NCBI GenBank assembly: GCA_019423835.1
Contig: JAHZAR010000077.1
Coordinates: 1-11,401 of the forward strand
Reading direction: 5' to 3'
Source of the DNA: Clostridiales bacterium
GTDB taxonomy: Bacteria > Bacillota > Clostridia > Lachnospirales > Lachnospiraceae
DNA length: 11,401 nucleotides
Both the position numbers and the translations under genes were made by a program. This document shows, piece after piece, positions 1 through 5,356 of this stretch (position 1 is its first letter; the number at the start of each line of letters is the position of its first letter). The notes under the pieces are model-generated. The model made no database searches. It worked only from the letters and a program-made list of their open reading frames with translations, and had not been told where the DNA came from.

Positions 1-353
1 TTGTCTGTATCTTCATCGCGGCGGATTGCGCTCATATCTGTGTAGAGTCCCTCGCCGACTCCAAACCCATACTGCTTCAGAGCCATTCTCTTCCACTTGG
101 CAAGGGAATGGACAATCTCAGCCGTCCTGTCGTTCTGTTCCTTGATTCCAAAGGAAACGGGGCGCTCCACGCCGTTCAGATTGTCATTGAGTCCCGATTC
201 AGGCAGTACAAACAGCGGCGCGGACACGCGCGTTAAATTTAACTGCTTCGCAAGCTCCCTCTGGAAAAAATCCTTGATAATCTTGATAGCCACCTGTGTT
301 TCCCGCAGACCGATGGCAGGTTCGTAATTCTCTGGTACTATTAAGTGCTCCAT
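1..353 (-). CDS. asnA: Aspartate-ammonia ligase (AsnA), N-terminal part
   Basis: AsnA makes L-asparagine from L-aspartate, ammonia and ATP (giving AMP and PPi) in the cytosol and belongs to the class II aminoacyl-tRNA-synthetase fold. About 117 codons are present and the 3' part runs off the left edge; the family is about 330-340 aa. Recognisable family stretches are ETQVAIKIIKDFFQ near residue 17, LTRVSAPLFV, GLNDNLNGVERPV, and EIVHSLAKWKRMAL followed by YGFGVGEGLYTDMSAIRRDE. The frame is uninterrupted. The start at 353 (MEHLIVPEN) is chosen because GAGGGGAA lies about 8 bases upstream. An extended -10 promoter lies about 150 bases upstream, so the gene appears to be transcribed on its own rather than only from the HAD gene behind it. 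Identification is secure from sequence; function is taken from the family. Confidence 0.95.
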   Translation of the reverse strand, partial: MEHLIVPENYEPAIGLRETQVAIKIIKDFFQRELAKQLNLTRVSAPLFVLPESGLNDNLNGVERPVSFGIKEQNDRTAEIVHSLAKWKRMALKQYGFGVGEGLYTDMSAIRRDEDTD

Positions 354-497
354 GCTGTATTCCCCTCACGTCTTTTATTTTCCCAGACAGCACTGCTGCT
401 GTATGGATGTCGGCGCTTCCGGCGTCATTCAGGATGACTGCAGATTCTCTCCTGCCTTTCATCCCGATTCCGCAAACCGGAAATTTGACCTGTTTGA
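354..497 (-). promoter_or_regulatory. Hairpin-rich 5' leader of asnA
   Basis: The leader is about 140 nt and can form three separate hairpins on the minus strand: 482-468 (TTCCG/CGGAA), 463-433 (GATGA/TCATC enclosing GCAG/CTGC), and 402-387 (ACAGCA/TGCTGT, perfect 6 bp). There is no T-tract terminator and no T-box sequence (TGGNACCGCG-like), although asparagine genes in Firmicutes are often T-box controlled. Whether the hairpins regulate is not shown. Confidence 0.3.
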
Positions 498-503
498 CAA
501 TCA

Positions 504-532
504 ATTATATCACTGGTCTATTGTTTTGGGAA
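504..532 (-). promoter_or_regulatory. asnA promoter (extended -10)
   Basis: On the minus strand TTCCCA (532-527) and TATAAT (509-504) are separated by exactly 17 bases, and TGA precedes the -10 box to give TGnTATAAT. The predicted start of transcription is near 497. The -35 matches consensus at 4 of 6 positions; the -10 is perfect. Confidence 0.65.
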
Positions 533-614
533 TACACTACTTTTCCTAATTTTAATGAATTTTTTTGTCTTTTCTGCATCTGCGGAGCTCATCCCCCTCG
601 GCTGTCTGTACCTT

Positions 615-1397
615 TTATTCCTTAAAAAGGCCGAGCCGGATGCAGGCATTCCAGATTCCATCCTGTTCAATAGGGTCCGTCACCAGATCTGCGCATTCCT
701 TCAGCTCCTCTATGGCATTTCCCATAGCCACTCCCGTGCCGGCCTCCCGAATCACCTCGATGTCATTCATGCTGTCGCCGAACGCAACGGTATCGCTCAG
801 CTCTGTATCCTCCCCAAAATATTTTGCCAGACATCTGAGACCGTCTGCCTTGGAGTACCCCTTTTCAATCACATCCGCCCCGTGCTTTCCGGCAAACAGG
901 GGAAGCCGAAGCTGCGGAAATCTTGATTCAATCTGCTGCGCCTGCCCCTCATCTCCCACAAAGGCCAGAGTCCGTACCTTCATCTCCAGGAGCTTCCAGG
1001 GATCGCAGAATCTTCTCCCGGTGATTCCCCACAGTCTTTTGTCGCTCTCCTCCACCACCTCCGGGTGAATATAGTAGTCCTCGCTGCCCACTGTCACCCC
1101 CACGGCAAAACCGCAGTTATCGCAGTAGGTAAGAAGTTCTTTTAGAAGCCCTTTGTCAAACTCATGCTCATAGAGCAGTTTTTTGCCCACCGTCACCTTT
1201 GTGCCGTTTAAATGTACGATCGCATCCGGATTTACAATATCCCGGAATTTTGAGCTGTAGTAGTTGTCCATGTCCCTGCCTGTGGCCAGCACTATTTTGT
1301 GCTTTTCCCTCAGCCGCCCGATTGCCCGCAGGGCGCTGGGCGTGATCTCCCCTGTCTTATGGTCCAAAAGCGTCATGTCCAAATCGAAGCTAATCAT
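615..1397 (-). CDS. Cof-type HAD-IIB family hydrolase
   Basis: A 260-aa cytosolic haloacid-dehalogenase superfamily phosphatase of the Cof/YbiV-like IIB group, which usually dephosphorylates sugar phosphates, nucleotides or cofactors such as FMN or PLP; the substrate here cannot be told. Motif I is DLDMT (D5 nucleophile, D7 acid/base), motif II has T39 in LATGRD, K183 follows in GYSKADGL, and motif III is GDSMND (207-212) followed by GVAMGNA. The cap domain occupies the middle, about residues 80-180. Length is normal for the family. The start is fixed by AGGAGG 9 bases upstream. It lies upstream of asnA on the same strand with 261 bases between and no clear terminator, so some read-through into asnA is possible. 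A candidate 41-codon ORF overlaps its start. Confidence 0.93.
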   Translation of the reverse strand: MISFDLDMTLLDHKTGEITPSALRAIGRLREKHKIVLATGRDMDNYYSSKFRDIVNPDAIVHLNGTKVTVGKKLLYEHEFDKGLLKELLTYCDNCGFAVGVTVGSEDYYIHPEVVEESDKRLWGITGRRFCDPWKLLEMKVRTLAFVGDEGQAQQIESRFPQLRLPLFAGKHGADVIEKGYSKADGLRCLAKYFGEDTELSDTVAFGDSMNDIEVIREAGTGVAMGNAIEELKECADLVTDPIEQDGIWNACIRLGLFKE

Positions 1398-1515
1398 TCT
1401 GTGTCTTCCTCCTGAGGTAATTCTTATCTTTCAATGCTGTTTCCGGCTTTTTTGCGGAATGCTTTTTTTCTGGTGCTTCCTGGGCAGCCTGGGCCTGTTC
1501 CTGCTTCCCGGCCAT
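1390..1515 (-). CDS. Candidate 41-aa small ORF overlapping the HAD gene start
   Basis: Reading upstream of the HAD gene in another frame gives a 41-codon ORF beginning MAGKQEQAQ and ending KTQND. It stops 8 bases inside the HAD gene, and the HAD ribosome binding site (AGGAGG) is read as its codons for Arg-Arg. It is rich in Ala, Gln, Lys and Glu and has no membrane segment. GGAGG is found upstream, but about 12 bases from the ATG, which is long. It lies downstream of an extended -10 box at 1561-1556, so it would be in the transcribed leader. It could be a translated small protein, a coupling ORF that helps HAD translation, or chance. I recognise no family. Confidence 0.3.
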   Translation of the reverse strand: MAGKQEQAQAAQEAPEKKHSAKKPETALKDKNYLRRKTQND

Positions 1516-1555
1516 CCAGGCAGAGTTTCCTCCGCTTTCAGGTGCTTTTTCTTCT

Positions 1556-1561
1556 ATTATA
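1556..1561 (-). promoter_or_regulatory. Extended -10 promoter for the HAD gene
   Basis: The minus strand carries TGCTATAAT, a perfect extended -10 element, about 160 bases upstream of the HAD start. The sequence 17 bases further up (TATACG) is a poor -35, as is common for extended -10 promoters. Transcription would start near 1549. Confidence 0.5.
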
Positions 1562-1692
1562 GCATAGACTGGCTTTCCCGTATATTTTATTTGCGCCGCT
1601 TTCCACCGTCTTTTTACAGACCCGTTTTCTCATTTCTTCAGAAAGGAATTGTTTAAATTTACTATTTTTTTCAAAAAAATAAAAATAGGGGC

Positions 1693-1720
1693 TTCCCTTT
1701 TTTTATTTTTGTGGTATAAT
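1693..1720 (+). promoter_or_regulatory. tRNA-Pro promoter
   Basis: TATAAT at 1715-1720 is preceded by TGG (extended -10) and lies 17 bases before the tRNA. The -35 candidate TTCCCT at 1693-1698 with a 16-base spacer is weak. The segment upstream (about 1640-1712) is very A/T rich, which could act as an UP element. Confidence 0.6.
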
Positions 1721-1737
1721 GAGTAAAGATTTCCAAT

Positions 1738-1811
1738 CGGGGTATGGCGTAGCTTGGTAGCGCGCTCGGCTGGGGGCCGAGAGGTCGCAGGTTCAAATCC
1801 TGTTGCCCCGA
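1738..1811 (+). tRNA. tRNA-Pro (anticodon GGG)
   Basis: A full cloverleaf fits in 74 nt. The acceptor arm CGGGGTA pairs with TGCCCCG, discriminator A at 1811. The anticodon stem CTCGG/CCGAG encloses the loop CTGGGGG, giving anticodon GGG for proline. The T arm is GCAGG-TTCAAAT-CCTGT and the D arm contains the usual AGCTTGGTAGCGC. The 3' CCA is not encoded. Confidence 0.96.
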
Positions 1812-1832
1812 TTATCTTTTAACAGGGAGAAA

Positions 1833-1870
1833 GAGTTTCCGTCAGCTTTGCTGCCGGAGGCTCTTTTTTT
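1833..1870 (+). terminator. Intrinsic terminator of tRNA-Pro
   Basis: A stem of 9 pairs (GAGTTTCCG with CGGAGGCTC, two of them G-T), one T-C mismatch and 4 more pairs (CAGC/GCTG) closes a TTT loop and is followed at once by seven T. It starts about 20 bases after the tRNA 3' end, as expected for a monocistronic tRNA transcript. Confidence 0.9.
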
Positions 1871-1922
1871 ATTCTATCAGGAAAAATCTTGCTGTGTACC
1901 GTATGAGGATGCCGGTCTCTGT

Positions 1923-1973
1923 CGGGCAGAAACGTTCCGCTGCGAATGCGCACTCTGCCCGCAGCTGCTTTTT
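1923..1973 (+). other. Inverted repeat between tRNA-Pro and the next promoter
   Basis: CGGGCAGA (1923-1930) pairs perfectly with TCTGCCCG (1954-1961) and encloses a 23-base loop. A T5 run follows 7 bases later, so it could be a weak second terminator in the plus direction. Nothing else is recognisable between 1871 and 2016. Confidence 0.3.
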
Positions 1974-2016
1974 CGGTTCGTTTCAGAGTCTCATCCTGCC
2001 CAATTTCAAGTTTTGC

Positions 2017-2045
2017 TTAACAATGTCCCCTTTCTGTTTTATAAT
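2017..2045 (+). promoter_or_regulatory. Strong sigma-A promoter upstream of the redox protein gene
   Basis: TTAACA (5 of 6 to the -35 consensus) and TATAAT (perfect) are separated by exactly 17 bases. Transcription should start near 2052, about 190 bases before the next gene's ATG. Confidence 0.7.
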
Positions 2046-2051
2046 ACAGAA

Positions 2052-2213
2052 GATATGGGGATCCGTGCGGCCACACAGAGGAAGTCCCAACTCCCTTCCC
2101 TGCCGCAAAAGACGCCGGCTCTCTCTATCATCTTACCCGGCTGTTCTGTCTGGCTTCTGAAACTTCAGACAGCCGGCCCGGTACACTGACCGGGAACGTG
2201 CCTGAGTTTTTTT
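2052..2213 (+). ncRNA. Structured leader (attenuator-like) or small RNA
   Basis: Between the promoter and a seven-T run at 2207-2213 the RNA can form GCGGC(2067-2071)/GCCGC(2102-2106) enclosing GGAAG/CTTCC; GCCGG(2114-2118)/CCGGC(2137-2141); CCGGCTGT(2137-2144)/ACAGCCGG(2169-2176); CTGTCTG(2146-2152)/CAGACAG(2166-2172); and CCCGGT(2177-2182)/ACCGGG(2189-2194), with a possible outer stem TTCAG(2164-2168)/CTGAG(2202-2206) next to the T run. Several of these exclude one another, as in a transcription attenuator. The T run ends about 20 bases before the ribosome binding site of the redox gene. It matches no riboswitch, T-box, 6S or SRP RNA that I can recognise. Either a cis-regulatory leader of about 190 nt or an independent RNA of about 160 nt. 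Confidence 0.45.
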
Positions 2214-2243
2214 AATGATTTTGTCACTGAAAAGGAGAATCTT

Positions 2244-2681
2244 ATGATGACTGAACAAAGAATTGATGAACTTGTTGAGAAGGCTACAGAGCTCCACCGG
2301 ATGGGCTATAACTGTGCTCAGTCCGTTGTCTGCGCCCTCAGCGAGGTGGTAGGAGCCGATGAGAATGTCTGTTTCCGGCTGATGGAAGGTTTTGGCCTCG
2401 GCATGGGACAAATGCGCGAAACCTGCGGGGCTGTATCCGGGGCCGTAGCTGCTCTGGGCTTTTTGAACAGCATTGGGAGCCAGAGTCCTACCACCAAGGC
2501 TTCTACCTACGGTCTTGTAAGGCAGGTGGGGGAGCAGTTTCTTCAGAAGAACGGTTCCACGGTCTGCAGCGAACTCAAGGGACTGACCGGCGGCGGAGTG
2601 CTGAGAAGCTGTCCCGGCTGCATTGAGGATGGCATCAGAATTGCCTGCAGCCTGATGAAAGATTCAGACAGCCAGCCGTAA
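2244..2681 (+). CDS. C_GCAxxG_C_C family putative redox protein
   Basis: A 145-aa cytosolic protein of the family named after its conserved cysteine motifs (putative redox-active protein, C_GCAxxG_C_C). Visible are YNCAQSV (C24), ETCGAVSGAVAALG (C61 with the conserved glycines), and late cysteines C108, C123, C126 (SCPGC) and C135. The helical N-terminus (VEKATELHRMGYNCAQS) is typical. The family's reaction is not established; it is thought to bind a metal cluster or use thiols and is common in strict anaerobes. The start has AAAGGAG 6 bases upstream and a second ATG directly follows. Length is normal for the family. It is alone on its strand and convergent with the zinc-ribbon gene, 28 bases apart, and sits behind a structured leader that may attenuate it. 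Confidence 0.88.
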   Translation: MMTEQRIDELVEKATELHRMGYNCAQSVVCALSEVVGADENVCFRLMEGFGLGMGQMRETCGAVSGAVAALGFLNSIGSQSPTTKASTYGLVRQVGEQFLQKNGSTVCSELKGLTGGGVLRSCPGCIEDGIRIACSLMKDSDSQP

Positions 2682-2709
2682 GCGTTGCGGGAAACAGAAG
2701 GCTTTTTCC

Positions 2710-3639
2710 TCACACCTTCAGAAACCGGCGGAATACACACAGGCAGAGGCCCCATACAGATACCTTTAAGATTGCCTTTGCCTCCGGAAGCATGATATTA
2801 AGAAAGCGTTCCGTTCCGGCAGGCAGCGCCTGCCCGTCCAGAAACAGTCCTGCCCTGGGCGCTGCCCAGGAAATGGCAGCCAGCAGAAGGAAGCCAGTGA
2901 ATCCTCTTCCCAGATCCGCACTGACTACCTTATCCCCTGATGCGAAATGACGTTTTGTCATAATCCAAAGTGCAGAAAAGCAGGTGAAGAAGAGGTAGCC
3001 TCCCGACAGTGCCAGATAGCCTGCCAGACTGATATTTCTTTCTGTAATCAGCACTTTTACGGAGCCAAGCCCCTCTCTCCCTGTCCAGAGTGCAGGAAAA
3101 GCCCGAAAGGCCAGCCAGAGCATGATCAGTGCGCAAAACAGCTGTGAGGCCCTGGAGACGAGCTTTGCAAGCCCTCCCGGCAGATGAAGTCTGGGGAGGG
3201 AGAGGGAGGGTGCCTTTGCCTTCTTCTTTTTGCCCTTTTCAGGCGTCCTTCCATATCTCTCCGGCTTTTTTCGGCTCTCCTCCCGTTCCTGCCTGTCCTG
3301 TTCACTTCTGGCTCTGCTCCGTCCTCTTCTCCGTCCAGAAACGGTTCCTGGCTGCTGCCCGCTTTTTACCGGACGGCAATATTCTCTGTCCCGGCCCGGA
3401 TACCGGCTTCTCTCCTGGGCGCTCTTCTCTCTTTCCTCCTTTTTTCTTTCGGCTATTCCATAGTCTTCCCCTCTGCGGTGGAAACTGTCACCTGAAAAAG
3501 AGCCGTTTCTCCAGCTATTTTCTTTCTGTTCCAGTCCGGCTTCCCGGATTTCTTCTTCCTTTTCTCCCGAAACCAGGTATATTTTGCAGTAGCTGCAGTA
3601 ATTTCCTTCTATTTTTCTTCTGCACTTCGGACAAATCAT
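2710..3639 (-). CDS. Zinc-ribbon membrane protein with long charged linker
   Basis: A 309-aa protein of unknown function. Residues 3-18 form a short zinc ribbon (CPKC, then CSYC). From about 25 to 150 follows a very hydrophilic Arg/Lys/Glu-rich linker, probably disordered. The C-terminal half is hydrophobic with four likely membrane segments near residues 165-185, 204-228, 247-267 and 288-306. This architecture (cytosolic zinc ribbon plus membrane domain) is frequent in Firmicutes proteins without assigned roles. No enzyme motif is visible. The start is supported by AGGAG 8 bases upstream. It follows the 75-aa coiled-coil gene on the same strand after 113 bases. The DNA of the linker is purine-rich on the coding strand, which also creates long false ORFs opposite. 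I do not know its function. Confidence 0.8.
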   Translation of the reverse strand: MICPKCRRKIEGNYCSYCKIYLVSGEKEEEIREAGLEQKENSWRNGSFSGDSFHRRGEDYGIAERKKEEREKSAQERSRYPGRDREYCRPVKSGQQPGTVSGRRRGRSRARSEQDRQEREESRKKPERYGRTPEKGKKKKAKAPSLSLPRLHLPGGLAKLVSRASQLFCALIMLWLAFRAFPALWTGREGLGSVKVLITERNISLAGYLALSGGYLFFTCFSALWIMTKRHFASGDKVVSADLGRGFTGFLLLAAISWAAPRAGLFLDGQALPAGTERFLNIMLPEAKAILKVSVWGLCLCVFRRFLKV

Positions 3640-3697
3640 GATTTTCTCCTGTAACTCTCCCTCTTCTCAAATTTTACTCGTTTTCCGCTATACCTTA

Positions 3698-3711
3698 TCA
3701 CAGAATTGTGA
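3698..3711. other. Short inverted repeat upstream of the zinc-ribbon gene
   Basis: TCACA-GAAT-TGTGA is a perfect 5-4-5 inverted repeat about 60 bases upstream of the zinc-ribbon start, in an A/T-rich gap. It could be an operator; no well-placed -35/-10 pair is convincing here. Confidence 0.25.
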
Positions 3712-3752
3712 AAATTCGGAGTCCTTTCCCTTAGTTTTTCCTTACGTCTTTT

Positions 3753-3980
3753 CTACTGCTCACTCTGCTCCGGGCTGTTCAGAATCTCCACCAGCTCTCC
3801 CGGGGTCATGTTTCTCTCCTCCATAATTTCTACAATCTGCCGAAGCTCTTCCTCCTTTTTCTGCCTCAAAAGCTCCTTTTCCTGCTGTCTCAGTTCCTTC
3901 AGCTGAGCCTCCTGGGCAGAAATGGCCGTTCTCAGTTCCTCCAGCTTTTCTGTACATGTTTTTCTTCTTCCTCTTGGCAT
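3753..3980 (-). CDS. 75-aa coiled-coil protein of unknown function
   Basis: A small, highly charged protein. The N-terminus is basic (MPRGRRKT); residues about 10-55 are a continuous Glu/Lys/Gln/Leu-rich helix with heptad spacing (EKLEEL, QLKELRQQEKELLRQ), probably a coiled coil; the C-terminus reads MTPGELVEIL and may form a small helical cap. The general layout (basic start, coiled coil, short C-terminal helix pair) resembles small nucleoid-associated proteins or toxin-antitoxin-like helices, but no family can be named. A longer start at 4049 exists, but it has no usable ribosome binding site, whereas the ATG at 3980 has AAAAGGAG at a good distance. It is 113 bases upstream of the zinc-ribbon gene on the same strand and may share a transcript with it. 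Confidence 0.65.
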   Translation of the reverse strand: MPRGRRKTCTEKLEELRTAISAQEAQLKELRQQEKELLRQKKEEELRQIVEIMEERNMTPGELVEILNSPEQSEQ

Positions 3981-4062
3981 AATCTTCTTTCTCCTTTTCC
4001 ATTTCAATCTGTTTCCGGCAGTATGCCTGCCTGTCAGATCCCCGCCCATCCCTCTGCTTCAT

Positions 4063-4083
4063 GTTTCAGACACAGTCTGAAAC
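4063..4083. repeat. Perfect 9-bp inverted repeat
   Basis: GTTTCAGAC-ACA-GTCTGAAAC is a perfect dyad with a 3-base centre in the gap between lysR and the coiled-coil gene. No T-tract follows on either strand, so it is not an ordinary terminator. It lies about 85 bases upstream of the coiled-coil start, downstream (minus direction) of an A/T-rich segment at 4104-4127 that may hold a promoter, so an operator or mRNA hairpin are both possible. Confidence 0.35.
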
Positions 4084-4176
4084 AGAGGAAGAGACGGATC
4101 GCGAATATTAATATATATGTACAGAACTGCTGAAATAGAACAGCACAGATGGGGAATCCCCTTCCAGATCCCCCTC

Positions 4177-5154
4177 TTAGCGCAAAGCTGAAACGGCAGT
4201 CCCGCAGTCTCTGTTTTTCTCTCCTCCTGTAACCAGCTCTATGAAGCCCTTCATCGGAGCCGAAAGGTATCTGCCTCTCGGAATCGCCAGATGGTTTTCA
4301 TTGCGAAGCTCAATTCCCTCTATTTCAAAGGTGACCAGACTGCCGTTTTTCAGAAACGCTTCCGCCATTCTATCTGGGAGAAAGGTAATCCCGAATCCTG
4401 CCACTGCAGCGCTGATGAGTGACTGGGAGTTGACGCTCACCCAGGATGCCGAAAGCTCCAGGTCCTTCTGAAGCATTGCACCGTCCAATACATCCCGGAT
4501 CGCACTCCCCTTTTCCCGGAGGAGCAGATTTTCTCCTGACAGGGCTTTGGCAGGGAGTACCAGACGTTTCTCTTTTTGTCCCGCTTTCTCCCTGTCTCTG
4601 TCTGCCTTTTCGCCTGCAGCCGGCCGCAGCCGTTCCTCCATATATTTTCTGGAACAGAGAGGGATCACACGGTATGAGGAAAAAGGAATACTTTCAAACT
4701 TCTCCTGATAGGATGCCCCCTCAATCAGAGCCAGATCGATTTCATTGTCCTCCAGACATCCGGCGATGGAGCGGGCACTGTCCACTGTCACCCTGACCTG
4801 GGTGCTCCCATAAGCATCCGTAAACTGCCTGATCAGCTCCGGCAGCCAGAAGTTGGCAATCGTTATGCTGGAACCAATCCGAAGCGCCAGGCGGTGTTCC
4901 AGATCTTTCATGCTTTTTTCCAGTTCTCCGTACGCCTCCAGCACAGAACAGGCCTTTTCGTAGATCAGTTCCCCCCTTCTGTTCAGTCGGATCTTTCTTC
5001 CGACACGATCAAAAAGCGGCATCCCGGTCTGCTCTTCCAGCTCTGCAACTGCATGGGATACGGCGGGCTGAGTCATAAACAGCTTTCCCGCTGCCCCTGT
5101 GATGCTTTCCTCCTCACAGACGGTTTTGAATATAAAAAGATGGCGGATCGTCAT
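4177..5154 (-). CDS. LysR-family transcriptional regulator
   Basis: A 325-aa DNA-binding regulator. Residues 1-60 are the LysR winged helix-turn-helix (ESITGAAGKLFMTQPAVSHAVAELEEQTG, then LFDRVGRKIRLNRRGE), residues 61-90 the linker helix, and from about 92 the effector domain (IGSSITIANFWLPELIRQF, EIDLALIEG, then SAAVAGFGITFLPDRMA). It is some 20-30 aa longer than usual because of a charged insertion near residues 177-195 (RPAAGEKADRDREKAGQKEK) before the second half of the effector domain. The start at 5154 has AAGGAG upstream and gives the normal family N-terminus. The gene is divergent from two chromate-transporter genes with overlapping promoters, the usual arrangement for a LysR protein that controls its neighbour and itself. 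The ligand is unknown; an anion transported by the neighbours is a reasonable guess. Confidence 0.93.
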   Translation of the reverse strand: MTIRHLFIFKTVCEEESITGAAGKLFMTQPAVSHAVAELEEQTGMPLFDRVGRKIRLNRRGELIYEKACSVLEAYGELEKSMKDLEHRLALRIGSSITIANFWLPELIRQFTDAYGSTQVRVTVDSARSIAGCLEDNEIDLALIEGASYQEKFESIPFSSYRVIPLCSRKYMEERLRPAAGEKADRDREKAGQKEKRLVLPAKALSGENLLLREKGSAIRDVLDGAMLQKDLELSASWVSVNSQSLISAAVAGFGITFLPDRMAEAFLKNGSLVTFEIEGIELRNENHLAIPRGRYLSAPMKGFIELVTGGEKNRDCGTAVSALR

Positions 5155-5204
5155 GGGAATCCTCTCCTTCCGCGTTTCAGCTATATATTACTTTTTAGTT
5201 ATTA

Positions 5205-5221
5205 ATATAATAAAATTATAT
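5205..5221. promoter_or_regulatory. Probable LysR operator (inverted repeat)
   Basis: ATATAAT-AAA-ATTATAT is a perfect 7-3-7 dyad. It covers the -10 box of the lysR promoter and ends 4 bases before the -35 box of the transporter promoter. This is where an autorepressing LysR activator would be expected to bind. The segment is very A/T rich, so chance symmetry cannot be excluded. Confidence 0.4.
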
Positions 5222-5243
5222 AATTTTACTTATGTATTTTCAA
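5215..5243 (-). promoter_or_regulatory. lysR promoter
   Basis: On the minus strand TTGAAA (5243-5238) and TATAAT (5220-5215) are 17 bases apart, a near-consensus promoter about 60 bases upstream of the lysR start. Its -35 half overlaps the spacer of the divergent transporter promoter, so the two cannot be occupied together. Confidence 0.65.
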
Positions 5244-5253
5244 GCACTATAAT
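5225..5253 (+). promoter_or_regulatory. Promoter of the chromate-transporter pair
   Basis: TTTACT (5225-5230) and TATAAT (5248-5253) with a 17-base spacer. Transcription would start near 5260, leaving a leader of about 95 nt. The weak -35 (4 of 6) fits a promoter that needs an activator. Confidence 0.55.
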
Positions 5254-5279
5254 AGGGAGGTCTGACGGGAAGCGCTGGA

Positions 5280-5320
5280 GCCGGCCAAAGAGCAGCGCCG
5301 GCGGATCCGGTTTTATTTTT
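5280..5320 (+). other. G/C hairpins and T-rich stretch in the transporter leader
   Basis: GCCGGC (5280-5285) can pair with GCCGGC (5297-5302); alternatively CCGG at 5298-5301 or 5281-5284 can pair with CCGG at 5307-5310, directly before TTTTATTTTT. The alternatives exclude each other and resemble a small attenuator, but the stem next to the T tract is only 4 bp. Confidence 0.25.
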
Positions 5321-5356
5321 CCTTCAGGCAATAAAACAGAAAGAGAGGGGCCTGTC

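Noticed and set aside
199..504. A 101-codon minus-strand ORF across the asnA leader and start
   Set aside because: It runs in another frame through the well-supported asnA start, has no ribosome binding site and no family-like residues.
1803..2189. Plus-strand ORFs covering the tRNA-Pro terminator and the redox gene leader
   Set aside because: They run through a terminator and a promoter, lack ribosome binding sites and have no protein-like pattern.
2681..2712. Terminator in the gap between the redox gene and the zinc-ribbon gene
   Set aside because: Only a 4-bp AGCC/GGCT pairing with a wide loop precedes the T5 run, too weak to call.
3760..4062. 100-codon and 98-codon minus-strand readings beginning at 4062 and 4049
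   Set aside because: The first is out of frame with the coiled-coil gene; the second is the same frame with an unsupported upstream start lacking a ribosome binding site.
5099..5356. Upstream extension of the first transporter gene to 5099
   Set aside because: It would translate the promoter region and the antisense of lysR; the ATG at 5357 has a proper ribosome binding site and gives the family N-terminus.
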